Assembly (NCBI GenBank): GCA_031292575.1
Contig: JARLGX010000031.1
Location: 62,001 to 126,000 of the forward strand
From: Paludibacter sp.
GTDB taxonomy: Bacteria > Bacteroidota > Bacteroidia > Bacteroidales > Paludibacteraceae
Direction of reading: 5' to 3'
Length of the DNA: 64,000 nt
The position numbers and the translations under genes are program-made. This document shows, one piece after another, positions 26,947 to 35,642 of this stretch. The notes below the pieces were generated by a model. The model made no database searches. It worked only from the letters and a program-made list of their open reading frames with translations, and was not told the origin of the DNA. The stretch's first letter is position 1. Each line of letters begins with the position of its first letter.

Positions 26947-29900
26947 ATGAAAAGAAAAATCAATTTTCTAATGGCATTGCTCCTGTTTGGAGTATGTTTA
27001 GTTTCTGCTCAGCAGAATCTTTCTGTTTCTGGAGTTGTGACCGATGCAAGTGATGGAAGCCCAATGGTTGGCGTTTCTGTCATGTTAAAGGGAACAACGA
27101 ATGGGACAATTACTGACGTGAACGGGAAGTATAACCTGAATGCTCCCCAAGGTTCAACAATTATTTTCTCCTACATTGGGATGGAAAAGCAAGAAATTCC
27201 TGCCAGAAACAATGTAATTAATGTAAAACTTCAATCCGATTCCAGGTTGTTAGATGAAGTTGTAGCTGTTGGCTATGGTACCATGAAAAAGAAAATCATG
27301 ACCGGTGCCACAGTTCAGGTAAAAGGTGATGACTTACAAAAGCTGAATACCACTTCAAGTATGGCGGCCCTACAAGGAACTACATCAGGAGTTCAAATTA
27401 CTAAATCTGACGGTCAACCTGGTGATGGATTAAACGTAATTGTACGTGGTATTGGAACCATTGGTCAAACCCAACCACTTTATGTTGTTGATGGCGTCCC
27501 TGTTGGCAATAATATTGATTATTTATCTCCTTCAGATATTGAATCAATTGATGTTTTGAAAGATGCTACAGCAGCAATTTATGGATCGCGTGCTGCTAAT
27601 GGTGTAGTATTGGTGACAACCCGACAAGGCTCAAGCACGGGTAAAACAGTAGTTTCTTATGATGGTACTTATGGCGTCCAAAATGTATATAAAAAGTTGC
27701 CCTTATTAAATGCTCAACAATATTTAATGATAGCCAATGAGGCTGAAGTTAATTCGGGTAAATCTCCATTTTCAAATGCATATATACTTGGATCATCGTT
27801 AAATGCACTTAACCAAACTGTTCCTAATGTACCTTATGGAGCGCAGATTTTAGCTGGAACATATCACGGCACGAACTGGTTTGATGCTTTCACAAATAAA
27901 AACGCGCCAATACAAAGCCATGCTTTAAATATTGCCGGTGGAAATTCTAATGGAACATATACTCTAGGCGTTTCATATATCAATCAAGATGGTATAATGG
28001 GTGGTCCTGCACCTTCAAATTACGAGCGTTATAATATTCGTTTGAATTCAGACCACAAAGTAATTTCTAACAAAGATTTTACAGTTCTTAGAGTAGGTGA
28101 AAATATGGATATATCTTACAATCAAAAACAAGGTGTGTCTGGCTCAGGTAGCGTATATTGGAATGACGTGAACAATATGATAGTTTCAATACCTCTACAA
28201 CCACTTTATGACCCTTCAACTCCAGGTAAATACAGTTATTCAATTCCATTTGCTAACTTACAATCAAATCCTATTGGTGCGTTGATGAGTTCATCGAGAG
28301 CTAATAATATCTCGAAAAACTATAACCTTGTGGGTAATATTTATGCAGAATTACAACCAATTAGAAATTTAATATTTTTAACTCGTTTTAGTGTGAATGG
28401 ATCTGCAAGCAGCTATCGTGCGTTTACGCCTCAGTATAACTTAAGCTCCACAGCGATAAATGCAAACGATAATGCATCTCAAAGCATGTCAGCCGGATTG
28501 GGTTGGATATGGGAAAATACAGTATCGTATAAATTCTCAACAGACCAACACAACTTTTCATTTTTAGCAGGTACATCTGCTGAACGTGATGGTTTAGGTG
28601 AGTCAGTTAGCGGTCAAAATGCAATAGGTCTTTATCAGGATTTTGCACATGCATATTTGGTAAACTATCCAAATGTATCTACTGTATTAACTTCTGTTAC
28701 TGGTTCTCCTTGGGGTGTCAGTTCACTTAATTCCTATTTCGGAAGGGTTAATTATGACTACAAAGGAACTTATATGTTGTCAGCCATTGTACGTTCTGAT
28801 GGTTCTTCAAACTTTAACACAGGTCATCGTTGGGGAACTTTCCCATCATTCTCAGGAGGTTGGGTTGTGAGCAACGAATCTTTTATGAAAGAGGTTACAA
28901 CCATTGACTTTTTGAAGTTACGTGCTAGTTGGGGTCAAAACGGAAATAATGCAATTTCACCATTCCAGTATCTGGCACAAATTGGCACAAATTATAATTC
29001 AACAACAAATATTTATCCAAACTACTACTTTGGGGCTGATAACAAAACTGCACCAACTGTAGGTTCTTATCCAGCTATTTCGCCAAATTTAGATATTAAG
29101 TGGGAAACTTCAGAACAAACTGACTTAGGGTTGGATGCAACTTTGCTTAATAACCGTTTATCACTTACTTTTGATTACTACGATAAAGTAACAAAAGACT
29201 GGTTAGTAACAGCTCCGATACCAGCTGTAGTTGGAACATCAGCTCCAGCAATCAACGGAGGTAATATTGAAAATAAAGGGTATGAATTTAGTTTGGGTTG
29301 GAGAGATCATATTGGAGATCTGAAATATAATATCACTGGAAACATTTCTTTCAATCACAACGAAGTAACAAAAATCAATAATGGTACAGGATTTATAAAT
29401 GGACCTACTAATGTTTTTGGAAACTCTGATTTTTGGTACAGAGCTCAGGTAGGGTATCCAATTGGTTATTTCTATGGGTACAAAACTGATGGAATTTTCC
29501 AAAGCGTTGCACAAATTAAAGCTTATGTAAACAAAGCAGGTCAGGAAATTCAACCAAATGCAGTTCCAGGTGATGTTAAGTTTGTGGATTTAAATGGAAA
29601 TGGAACCATTGATGCTGCTGATCGAACAAAGATTGGTGATCCTAACCCTGCTTTTAATTATGGAGTTACAGCTAAATTTGAGTACAAAGGATTTGATTTG
29701 AGTATAGTGGGTACAGGTGTAGGTGGAAACCAGATTGCACAATGTACTGACTTTGAAGATCCTATTTTGTCAAATAATACGACAGATATTTTTGCTCGCT
29801 GGCATGGTGAAGGAACTTCTAATTTCTTACCTCGCGTAACTGCATCTCCAACGATTAATACCCAATATTTCTCAGATATTTATATGCGTAATGGAGACTA

Positions 29901-30135
29901 TTTCAAAATTGCCAATGTAACGTTGGGATATGATTTTGTAAAATTGTTCCGCAATTCAATTCCTGTAAATCAAGCTCGTTTATACGTACAGGTTCAAAAC
30001 CTTTACACCTTTACTAAATATTCAGGTATGGATCCTGAAGTGTCTTATGCTCCAAGCAGTTGGGCAAGTGGAATTGATATAGGTCAATATCCAAGCGCCA
30101 GAACAGTATTGGTAGGCGTCAATGTTAAATTTTAA
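26947..30135 (+). CDS. SusC/RagA-family TonB-dependent transporter 1
   Basis: A 1062-residue outer-membrane TonB-dependent transporter that takes up oligosaccharides with its SusD lid. I start at the ATG at 26947 (MKRKINFLMALLLFGVCLVS), the signal peptide shared with SusC-2; the frame is open 17 codons upstream but reads the leader. After the signal comes a carboxypeptidase-regulatory-like domain (about 22-105, VSGVVTDASDGSPMVGVSV), then the plug (about 115-225, with DVLKDATAAIYGSRAANGVV) and the barrel to the C-terminus (TVLVGVNVKF, ending in aromatic Phe). There is no N-terminal secretin/TonB-short signalling domain, so it is not anti-sigma controlled. susD follows after 12 bp. Confidence 0.96.
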   Translation: MKRKINFLMALLLFGVCLVSAQQNLSVSGVVTDASDGSPMVGVSVMLKGTTNGTITDVNGKYNLNAPQGSTIIFSYIGMEKQEIPARNNVINVKLQSDSRLLDEVVAVGYGTMKKKIMTGATVQVKGDDLQKLNTTSSMAALQGTTSGVQITKSDGQPGDGLNVIVRGIGTIGQTQPLYVVDGVPVGNNIDYLSPSDIESIDVLKDATAAIYGSRAANGVVLVTTRQGSSTGKTVVSYDGTYGVQNVYKKLPLLNAQQYLMIANEAEVNSGKSPFSNAYILGSSLNALNQTVPNVPYGAQILAGTYHGTNWFDAFTNKNAPIQSHALNIAGGNSNGTYTLGVSYINQDGIMGGPAPSNYERYNIRLNSDHKVISNKDFTVLRVGENMDISYNQKQGVSGSGSVYWNDVNNMIVSIPLQPLYDPSTPGKYSYSIPFANLQSNPIGALMSSSRANNISKNYNLVGNIYAELQPIRNLIFLTRFSVNGSASSYRAFTPQYNLSSTAINANDNASQSMSAGLGWIWENTVSYKFSTDQHNFSFLAGTSAERDGLGESVSGQNAIGLYQDFAHAYLVNYPNVSTVLTSVTGSPWGVSSLNSYFGRVNYDYKGTYMLSAIVRSDGSSNFNTGHRWGTFPSFSGGWVVSNESFMKEVTTIDFLKLRASWGQNGNNAISPFQYLAQIGTNYNSTTNIYPNYYFGADNKTAPTVGSYPAISPNLDIKWETSEQTDLGLDATLLNNRLSLTFDYYDKVTKDWLVTAPIPAVVGTSAPAINGGNIENKGYEFSLGWRDHIGDLKYNITGNISFNHNEVTKINNGTGFINGPTNVFGNSDFWYRAQVGYPIGYFYGYKTDGIFQSVAQIKAYVNKAGQEIQPNAVPGDVKFVDLNGNGTIDAADRTKIGDPNPAFNYGVTAKFEYKGFDLSIVGTGVGGNQIAQCTDFEDPILSNNTTDIFARWHGEGTSNFLPRVTASPTINTQYFSDIYMRNGDYFKIANVTLGYDFVKLFRNSIPVNQARLYVQVQNLYTFTKYSGMDPEVSYAPSSWASGIDIGQYPSARTVLVGVNVKF

Positions 30136-30147
30136 AAAATTACAGTT

Positions 30148-31917
30148 ATGAGAAAATTAAAAATATTTTTACTTACAGGTTTGGTTATTGGTCTTTTTGG
30201 ATGCTCTGAAAGCTTTTTGAATTCGACCGATCTTACCCAAAAAACCAGTGCGTCCTTTTATCATACGCCTACCGATATAGCTCAAGCGTTAGCTGCATGT
30301 TATGCTGTCGAACCATCTGTATTGCCATACCAAAGCATCTTTTTGCTTGCCAATCAGATGTCTGACGATTGTTTAGGCGGAGGTGGACAGAATGACCATT
30401 CAGGTCAATATGATCAATTTCAAACAACAAGTACCAATGGGTATGAGAGTCCGTGGGTAGCATATTATCAAGGTATTAATCGTACAAATACGTTGATTGC
30501 CAAATTTAGTCAGGTTACTGGCTGGACCAGCGATAATGCAAAAAATCAAGCATTGGGAGAAGCTTATTTTTTGAGAGCGAACTGTTATTTTAACCTTATG
30601 CGCATGTTTGGAGGCCCTATAAAGGGAGTAATGACCGGGGTTCCCTGTTTCACAGATCCAAATGCAACAACTTCACTGCGTGCTCCGGTTGATACAGTAT
30701 ATGCACGTATTGCCTCCGATTTAAAATCAGCCATTACTTTAATGCCTGGTGTGACTTATCCAAATATCGATAAGACTACATTAGGACATGCCACAAAATG
30801 GGCTGCTGAAGCTTTAATGGCACGTGTATATTTGTTCTATACAGGTGCTGTTTATGGAACGCATACAACTTTACCTTTACCAGGTGGTGGAACAATAGCT
30901 AAAGCTGATGTACAAACTTGGATAGCTGATTGTGCTGACAATAGTGGGCATGCTTTGATTCCTGATTTCCGTAACTTATGGCCATATTCCTATTCAACTA
31001 CTGGTGTAAAAGGAGGTTCGGATTATGGTTATGCCAAAGCAAATAATCTTTTATGGGTTGAAGGTAATGGAACAACAGGAACTGAAGCGAATAATACTGA
31101 AGATGTATTCTCAGTGCACTATTCTAATTTTGGAGGCTGGAATGGTGGGCTTAGTACAACCTATAGTAATCAGATAAACTTGTATTGTAGCTGGCGTAAT
31201 CAAACTCAATTACCTTTTGGTGATGGTTGGGGAGATGCCACAGTAGTTCCCACGGTTTATAGCAGTTGGGATAGTAACGACTTACGGAAACAAGGATCAA
31301 TTTGTAATGTAAACGATGCTACAGAAGGCATCACAGGTTTTGTATCGGGTTCGGACAAGCAATGGAACGAAACAGGCTATTGGCAAAAGAAATATATTGC
31401 TGTTAATATTAAAGCACCTGATGGTACTTTATATAATTATAGTTGTAAACTTTATGGAACTTCTATAAATTATCAAACGGATAATACACAAAATATAATT
31501 TATATTCGTTTTGCTGATGTATTATTGATGGCTGCTGAATTGGGTTGTCCTAAAGCTCAGGCATATTTTGATCAGGTTCATAAAAGGGGATACCCAACTT
31601 ATGTCGCCGGAACATTGCCTGCAACTTTGGCCAATATACAAGTTGAACGCCGTCATGAACTTGCTTTTGAAGGTATACGTTACTGGGATGAACTTCGTTG
31701 GGGTACTTTTGTAGCTGATCTTACCGCCGAAGCCGGAGCCCCTGAATTAAACGCCGGCGTGGCTGCAACCTATGATCCAAGCACTGCAATCAGCCGATTT
31801 AATTTAACTAAAGGTTTTTTACAAATACCTAATGATGAAATTGGACTGTCCAACGGGCAACTTGTTCAAAACGACGGATGGACGACAGGAGATAATACAA
31901 GTCAGTACCAACAATAA
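30148..31917 (+). CDS. SusD/RagB-family surface glycan-binding lipoprotein 1
   Basis: A 589-residue SusD homologue that closes over SusC-1 and delivers glycan to it. The signal peptide ends in lipobox LFGC (Cys19). Family features are the N-terminal FLNSTDLTQKTSASFYHTPT segment, the TPR-like helices with GEAYFLRANCYFNLMRMFGG and ATKWAAEALMARVYLFYTGA, and the C-terminal ERRHELAFEGIRYWDELRWG motif. It is coupled to susC-1 by position. The ligand cannot be read from the sequence. Confidence 0.95.
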   Translation: MRKLKIFLLTGLVIGLFGCSESFLNSTDLTQKTSASFYHTPTDIAQALAACYAVEPSVLPYQSIFLLANQMSDDCLGGGGQNDHSGQYDQFQTTSTNGYESPWVAYYQGINRTNTLIAKFSQVTGWTSDNAKNQALGEAYFLRANCYFNLMRMFGGPIKGVMTGVPCFTDPNATTSLRAPVDTVYARIASDLKSAITLMPGVTYPNIDKTTLGHATKWAAEALMARVYLFYTGAVYGTHTTLPLPGGGTIAKADVQTWIADCADNSGHALIPDFRNLWPYSYSTTGVKGGSDYGYAKANNLLWVEGNGTTGTEANNTEDVFSVHYSNFGGWNGGLSTTYSNQINLYCSWRNQTQLPFGDGWGDATVVPTVYSSWDSNDLRKQGSICNVNDATEGITGFVSGSDKQWNETGYWQKKYIAVNIKAPDGTLYNYSCKLYGTSINYQTDNTQNIIYIRFADVLLMAAELGCPKAQAYFDQVHKRGYPTYVAGTLPATLANIQVERRHELAFEGIRYWDELRWGTFVADLTAEAGAPELNAGVAATYDPSTAISRFNLTKGFLQIPNDEIGLSNGQLVQNDGWTTGDNTSQYQQ

Positions 31918-32003
31918 TCAAAACAAAAAAGAGATCAGGATTTTTTTCAAAGAAAAAGAATTCTTTTCTCTAATAGATTAAAAACTTAATTAATTATACA
32001 ATT

Positions 32004-32840
32004 ATGAAATATAAAATATGGTATAGCTTAGCTACATTAGTGTTGCTATTTGCTTCTTGTACAGCCATTGAAGACAGAGCAGCCATGGGTCCTGTTTTAG
32101 CGGCTTCACAAGTAAAAATTCAAATTGTTCAAAAAACAACTGGTGCTAACGCTGTTACAGTATTAGACGCAACGCCTGGAGCAATTATTTACTTTGATTG
32201 GGGAACAGGTACAGGCAAAAGTGCTGCTGCCGATGATTCAGTAAATTTTTATGTGCCTTTTGCAGGAACATTTAAATTGAAATATACTGCATTCTGTGCT
32301 GGTGGAACTGTAACAGACTCTACTACTTTCACTATTGCGGCAAATGATGAGGCTTATTTTGATCGTGATCCAGTTTGGAAAACTTTGACAGGTGGTGGCT
32401 CTGGTGAAACTTGGGTTTTTGGGACTGATGTTCCTGGTGGTATTGTAGGCGGTAATGGACCAATTAATAGTCCAGCTCCAGCTTGGTGGACTTTGAATGC
32501 TAGTTCAAGTGGCATTGGCAGCCAGTTAAGTTCCCCATGGTCTGTACAAGATCAGATTACTTGTAATCTTATTGGTGCGGCTAACTTCAGTGTTAAACAT
32601 TCAGATGGAAGTGTAACAAAAGGATTCTTTAATGTTGCTACTCCTGTTATTGACTCGGGAGATGGTGATCCAACTCCTTATCATGCTATTACAGTGTCTA
32701 ATGGTGCTCATTTTCCTTGGCCATCAGGCAATGGAATAGGCCAGTATCATTTTACAGTATTGACTGCGAAACATTTGTGTGTTCATGATTATAATGGATA
32801 TAATTGCGCATTGTATAAACAAATGGGAACAACTTGGTAA
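32004..32840 (+). CDS. PUL lipoprotein of unknown ligand (SGBP position)
   Basis: A 278-residue lipoprotein (lipobox FASC, then TAIEDRAAMG, an acidic stretch like those that send lipoproteins to the cell surface). Residues about 35-115 look like a PKD/Ig-type beta domain (ILDATPGAIIYFDWGTGTG is similar to PKD cores). The rest (about 120-278) is Trp-, Gly- and Ser-rich with KTLTGGGSGETWVFG and AHFPWPSGNGIGQYHF, which suggests a lectin-like module. It lies directly after susD-1, where surface glycan-binding proteins usually sit. I do not recognise the C-terminal domain. Two hairpins follow the stop codon. Confidence 0.85.
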   Translation: MKYKIWYSLATLVLLFASCTAIEDRAAMGPVLAASQVKIQIVQKTTGANAVTVLDATPGAIIYFDWGTGTGKSAAADDSVNFYVPFAGTFKLKYTAFCAGGTVTDSTTFTIAANDEAYFDRDPVWKTLTGGGSGETWVFGTDVPGGIVGGNGPINSPAPAWWTLNASSSGIGSQLSSPWSVQDQITCNLIGAANFSVKHSDGSVTKGFFNVATPVIDSGDGDPTPYHAITVSNGAHFPWPSGNGIGQYHFTVLTAKHLCVHDYNGYNCALYKQMGTTW

Positions 32841-32847
32841 TTTAAAA

Positions 32848-32880
32848 TTAGCAATCACCATTTAATGAGGTGATAGCTAA
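32848..32880 (+). terminator. Hairpin after the SGBP-like lipoprotein gene
   Basis: TTAGCAATCACC and GGTGATAGCTAA form a 12-bp stem with one mismatch, 8 bp after the stop codon. It is the first of two consecutive hairpins. Confidence 0.5.
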
Positions 32881-32907
32881 TAACAATAAAATCCAAAATT
32901 AAATGCA

Positions 32908-32952
32908 TAAAACCTATTCCAGTTGCTTTTTGCAATTAGAATAGGTTTTATT
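32908..32952 (+). terminator. Intrinsic terminator of the susC-1 operon
   Basis: AAAACCTATTC and GAATAGGTTTT form an 11-bp stem. The interior contains a further TTGC/GCAA pairing around five T. A T-rich ATTT tract follows. It lies just before the next gene at 32968, and marks the end of the susC-1, susD-1, lipoprotein unit. Confidence 0.7.
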
Positions 32953-32967
32953 TAAAAGAATCATTTT

Positions 32968-33870
32968 ATGAAAACTATTCGTCTAACTCTTTGCTTATCT
33001 ATAATAATATTGTTTACGTTTAGCTGCTGCTTGAAGCAATCATCAAATTCTTCAAAAAATGATCGTGAGCTATCCAAATTAAAAGGAAATGTAAAACTTC
33101 TTTCTGAAATAAATTATTCTGGTGCCGGTAAGTGTTTGACGAATATTCTCTTTAATAAAGTTGGTTATATTACTAAACAAGAATCTTTTAATCCCGATGG
33201 TTCGTTAATTAGGAGATGGGTTTACACATACGATGAGGAAAATCATCCATTAACCAGAAAGTGTTGGGTGCAAAATGACAGTTTAAGTTATACGATGTAC
33301 TATTATTATAATGCAAACAAGAAGCTAACATCTACAAGATTAATTAAGTCGAATGGGGTTTTAGGAACGTTGGATTCAATTCAATATGACACAAAATTGA
33401 ACACCTTATTTGAAAGAAATTTTGGAGAAAATAATTTATTGGGGAATTCAATCTTAAAAAAGTTTAATGCCAGGAATGAAGTGATTGAAGAATCATATAT
33501 CGAATATCTTATCCATACTCAAGGGAGATTTACCTATAAATATAATAATAAACATTTGCAAGAAGATGTTTATAGTTGGTCTAATAAAGATAGTCTTGTT
33601 AGCCGGATACGATATGCTTATTTCGAAGATAATAATATAAAAAAAATGTATACTTATAATTCTACAAATAAGCTTGTTTCTACGATGAATTACAAGTATG
33701 ATAAAGAAGGCAATCAAACTGAAATTGTAGAACTTACACCTGATAATAAAATTAGGAATAAGAGTACCTATAAATATCAATATGATAATCAAGGAAATTG
33801 GACATCTTTTTTTGGTTATGTAAACAATAAATTAGAAACGATTATGACCCGTAAACTTGAATATTATTGA
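32968..33870 (+). CDS. YD-repeat-like lipoprotein
   Basis: A 300-residue probable lipoprotein (signal peptide ending TFSC at about Cys20-21; two adjacent Cys). From about residue 55 on it consists of repeated tyrosine-rich strands such as WVYTYDEENHPLTRK, YYYYNANKKLTSTRL, YKYDKEGNQTEIVEL and YQYDNQGNWTSFFGY. These are like the YD/RHS beta-strand repeats, but no toxin domain or large shell is present. It may bind carbohydrate at the surface. It is flanked by a terminator upstream and a GH28-like gene 48 bp downstream. It is AT-rich (about 70% by eye), more than the neighbouring enzymes. No function is assigned. Confidence 0.8.
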   Translation: MKTIRLTLCLSIIILFTFSCCLKQSSNSSKNDRELSKLKGNVKLLSEINYSGAGKCLTNILFNKVGYITKQESFNPDGSLIRRWVYTYDEENHPLTRKCWVQNDSLSYTMYYYYNANKKLTSTRLIKSNGVLGTLDSIQYDTKLNTLFERNFGENNLLGNSILKKFNARNEVIEESYIEYLIHTQGRFTYKYNNKHLQEDVYSWSNKDSLVSRIRYAYFEDNNIKKMYTYNSTNKLVSTMNYKYDKEGNQTEIVELTPDNKIRNKSTYKYQYDNQGNWTSFFGYVNNKLETIMTRKLEYY

Positions 33871-33918
33871 TTATGTAACATATAAAAATAAGTAAAAGGT
33901 AACCAAAAAATCAAAATC

Positions 33919-35442
33919 ATGAAAAAAAACGTTTTATTGATTATATTGTTTGTCAATATTTTAGGAGTTGCAAAAGCAACCAGTTACAATGTAATAGACT
34001 TCGGGGCTAAAAATAATGGCAAAGAAATAACCACAATTGAAATTCAGAACGCCATCGATCAATGTAATAGAGATGGAGGAGGGCTTGTTACTGTTCCCCG
34101 TGGAGAGTATCTGGTTGGAACGTTGAATCTAAAATCAAACGTTGAATTTCATTTTGAAAAGGGAGCAATTCTAAAAGCTTCAACCGACCTATCACATTAT
34201 CAGAAACATAATGAAAATCTGGCAGGAGTTTTTTATACTGAAGATGCTAACAATATATCAATAACCGGAGATGGCACAATTTTCGGTCAGGGTATGAATT
34301 TTATGTTTGTAGATAGTGCCAAAGTTATTCGTGGTGAAGTAACTAATTATATTCGTCAGAAATCAGATTTCCGAAAAGTAACATCTGGTGTGGGAGATGG
34401 GCCACTTTATCCAAAAGACAGATTTCACCAAATGATTATTTTTAGTAACTGTACCAATGTTGTTTTGTCGGATTTTAAATGTGTGGATGCACCTTATTGG
34501 ACTTTTCTGATCGTTCATTGCGATATGGTGAAAGTGAATAAACTATCAATCAGTAACAACTTGTTAATCCCAAATAGCGATGGACTTGATATACTTTCCA
34601 GCAGTGATGTCAACGTTTCCGATTGTATGTTTTCCTGCGGAGATGATGCCATTGTGTTGGGAGGTTACGCTACACATTTTGGCGATCCTGGATTTAAAGG
34701 CATATTGAAACCATCGAAAAACATTAACGTGTCGAATTGTATTTTGCACTCCCGTTCAAGTGCCATCCGAATCGGCGGTTGGGATCAAAACCATATGTCA
34801 AACTACAATTTCAACAATATTACCATCGTGGATTCAAACTGCGGAATTAACCTAACCGTTCGCGACTCAGGTTCAATACAAAATGTGAATTTTAGTAACA
34901 TAAGAATTGAAACCAGAATGCATACCGGCGATTGGTGGGGTAATGGTGAACCGATTAAAATATCTGCAATGCGTGGTGTTCCCAACGATAAAATCGGGAT
35001 TATTAAAAATATAAATTTCACGAATGTTACTTGTAGTGGTGAAAATTCTATTCTTTTGTACGCATCACCTGAAACTAAACTGCAGAATATATATTTTACA
35101 AACTTTGATTTTGAATTAAAAAAAGGACCATTGGAGGATGTCAGTGGTGGAAACTTTGATTTAAGACCCAACATTGTAAAAGGAATGGAAATTTATAAAT
35201 CGGATGTTCCTGTAGTTTACATTGAAAACGCAGATAATGTGTGTTTTAACGAGGGTAGTATAACTTGGAAAAGAGTTGATAAGCCTTATTATACAAATGC
35301 TATCGAGGCTGTTAAGGTCAACAACCTGAAACTAAATAATTTGACAGCAGTTTCATCACCCTCAAATCCAACATTGCAGGCTATTTCATTGAAAGAATGT
35401 ACGAATATAATTAATAATGGTGTCTTACATCTTACAAAGTAA
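33919..35442 (+). CDS. GH28-like beta-helix glycoside hydrolase 1
   Basis: A 507-residue secreted enzyme (signal peptide about 1-20) with the pectate-lyase/GH28 beta-helix. The opening YNVIDFGAKNNGKEITTIEI and GGGLVTVPRGEYLVGTLNL are the family N-terminus. The three catalytic acids are kept: NSDG (Asp221) and GDD (Asp242, Asp243). The other polygalacturonase signatures are changed: the G-H-G segment is replaced by SRSSAIRIGG, and there is no RIK. This suggests a substrate other than plain polygalacturonate. It resembles the protein at 40697-42241 along its whole length, including TGDWWGNGEPI. Cell location is periplasm or surface. Confidence 0.85.
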   Translation: MKKNVLLIILFVNILGVAKATSYNVIDFGAKNNGKEITTIEIQNAIDQCNRDGGGLVTVPRGEYLVGTLNLKSNVEFHFEKGAILKASTDLSHYQKHNENLAGVFYTEDANNISITGDGTIFGQGMNFMFVDSAKVIRGEVTNYIRQKSDFRKVTSGVGDGPLYPKDRFHQMIIFSNCTNVVLSDFKCVDAPYWTFLIVHCDMVKVNKLSISNNLLIPNSDGLDILSSSDVNVSDCMFSCGDDAIVLGGYATHFGDPGFKGILKPSKNINVSNCILHSRSSAIRIGGWDQNHMSNYNFNNITIVDSNCGINLTVRDSGSIQNVNFSNIRIETRMHTGDWWGNGEPIKISAMRGVPNDKIGIIKNINFTNVTCSGENSILLYASPETKLQNIYFTNFDFELKKGPLEDVSGGNFDLRPNIVKGMEIYKSDVPVVYIENADNVCFNEGSITWKRVDKPYYTNAIEAVKVNNLKLNNLTAVSSPSNPTLQAISLKECTNIINNGVLHLTK

Positions 35443-35450
35443 AATACAAA

Positions 35451-35561
35451 GATATTTTAAAAGATTTCGTAGAAATTTTAGCCGAAGAATTTGAACGAGA
35501 TAAATTTAAGAACAGCGACCTATTAATATTTCTATTCCCTCTTGACGAGGCTTCTTTCTGA
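35451..35561 (+). pseudogene. Possible short coding remnant after the GH28-like gene
   Basis: A 36-codon stretch without a start codon and ending in TGA looks coding: it begins DILKDFVEILAEEFERDKFK and ends with LDEASF. It is in another frame than the GH28 gene and cannot be its extension. I do not recognise it. It may be a fragment left by rearrangement, or chance. Confidence 0.25.
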
Positions 35562-35642
35562 AAAGAATGCAGGATTGAAGCCATTACTTATGATATCATA
35601 ATCTTTAATTTCGCCTTTAGCTTAAAAAGATATAATAAAAAT

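Noticed and set aside
32968-33870. RHS/YD-repeat polymorphic toxin
   Set aside because: The protein is only 300 residues, has no C-terminal toxin domain, and there is no immunity gene or secretion gene nearby.
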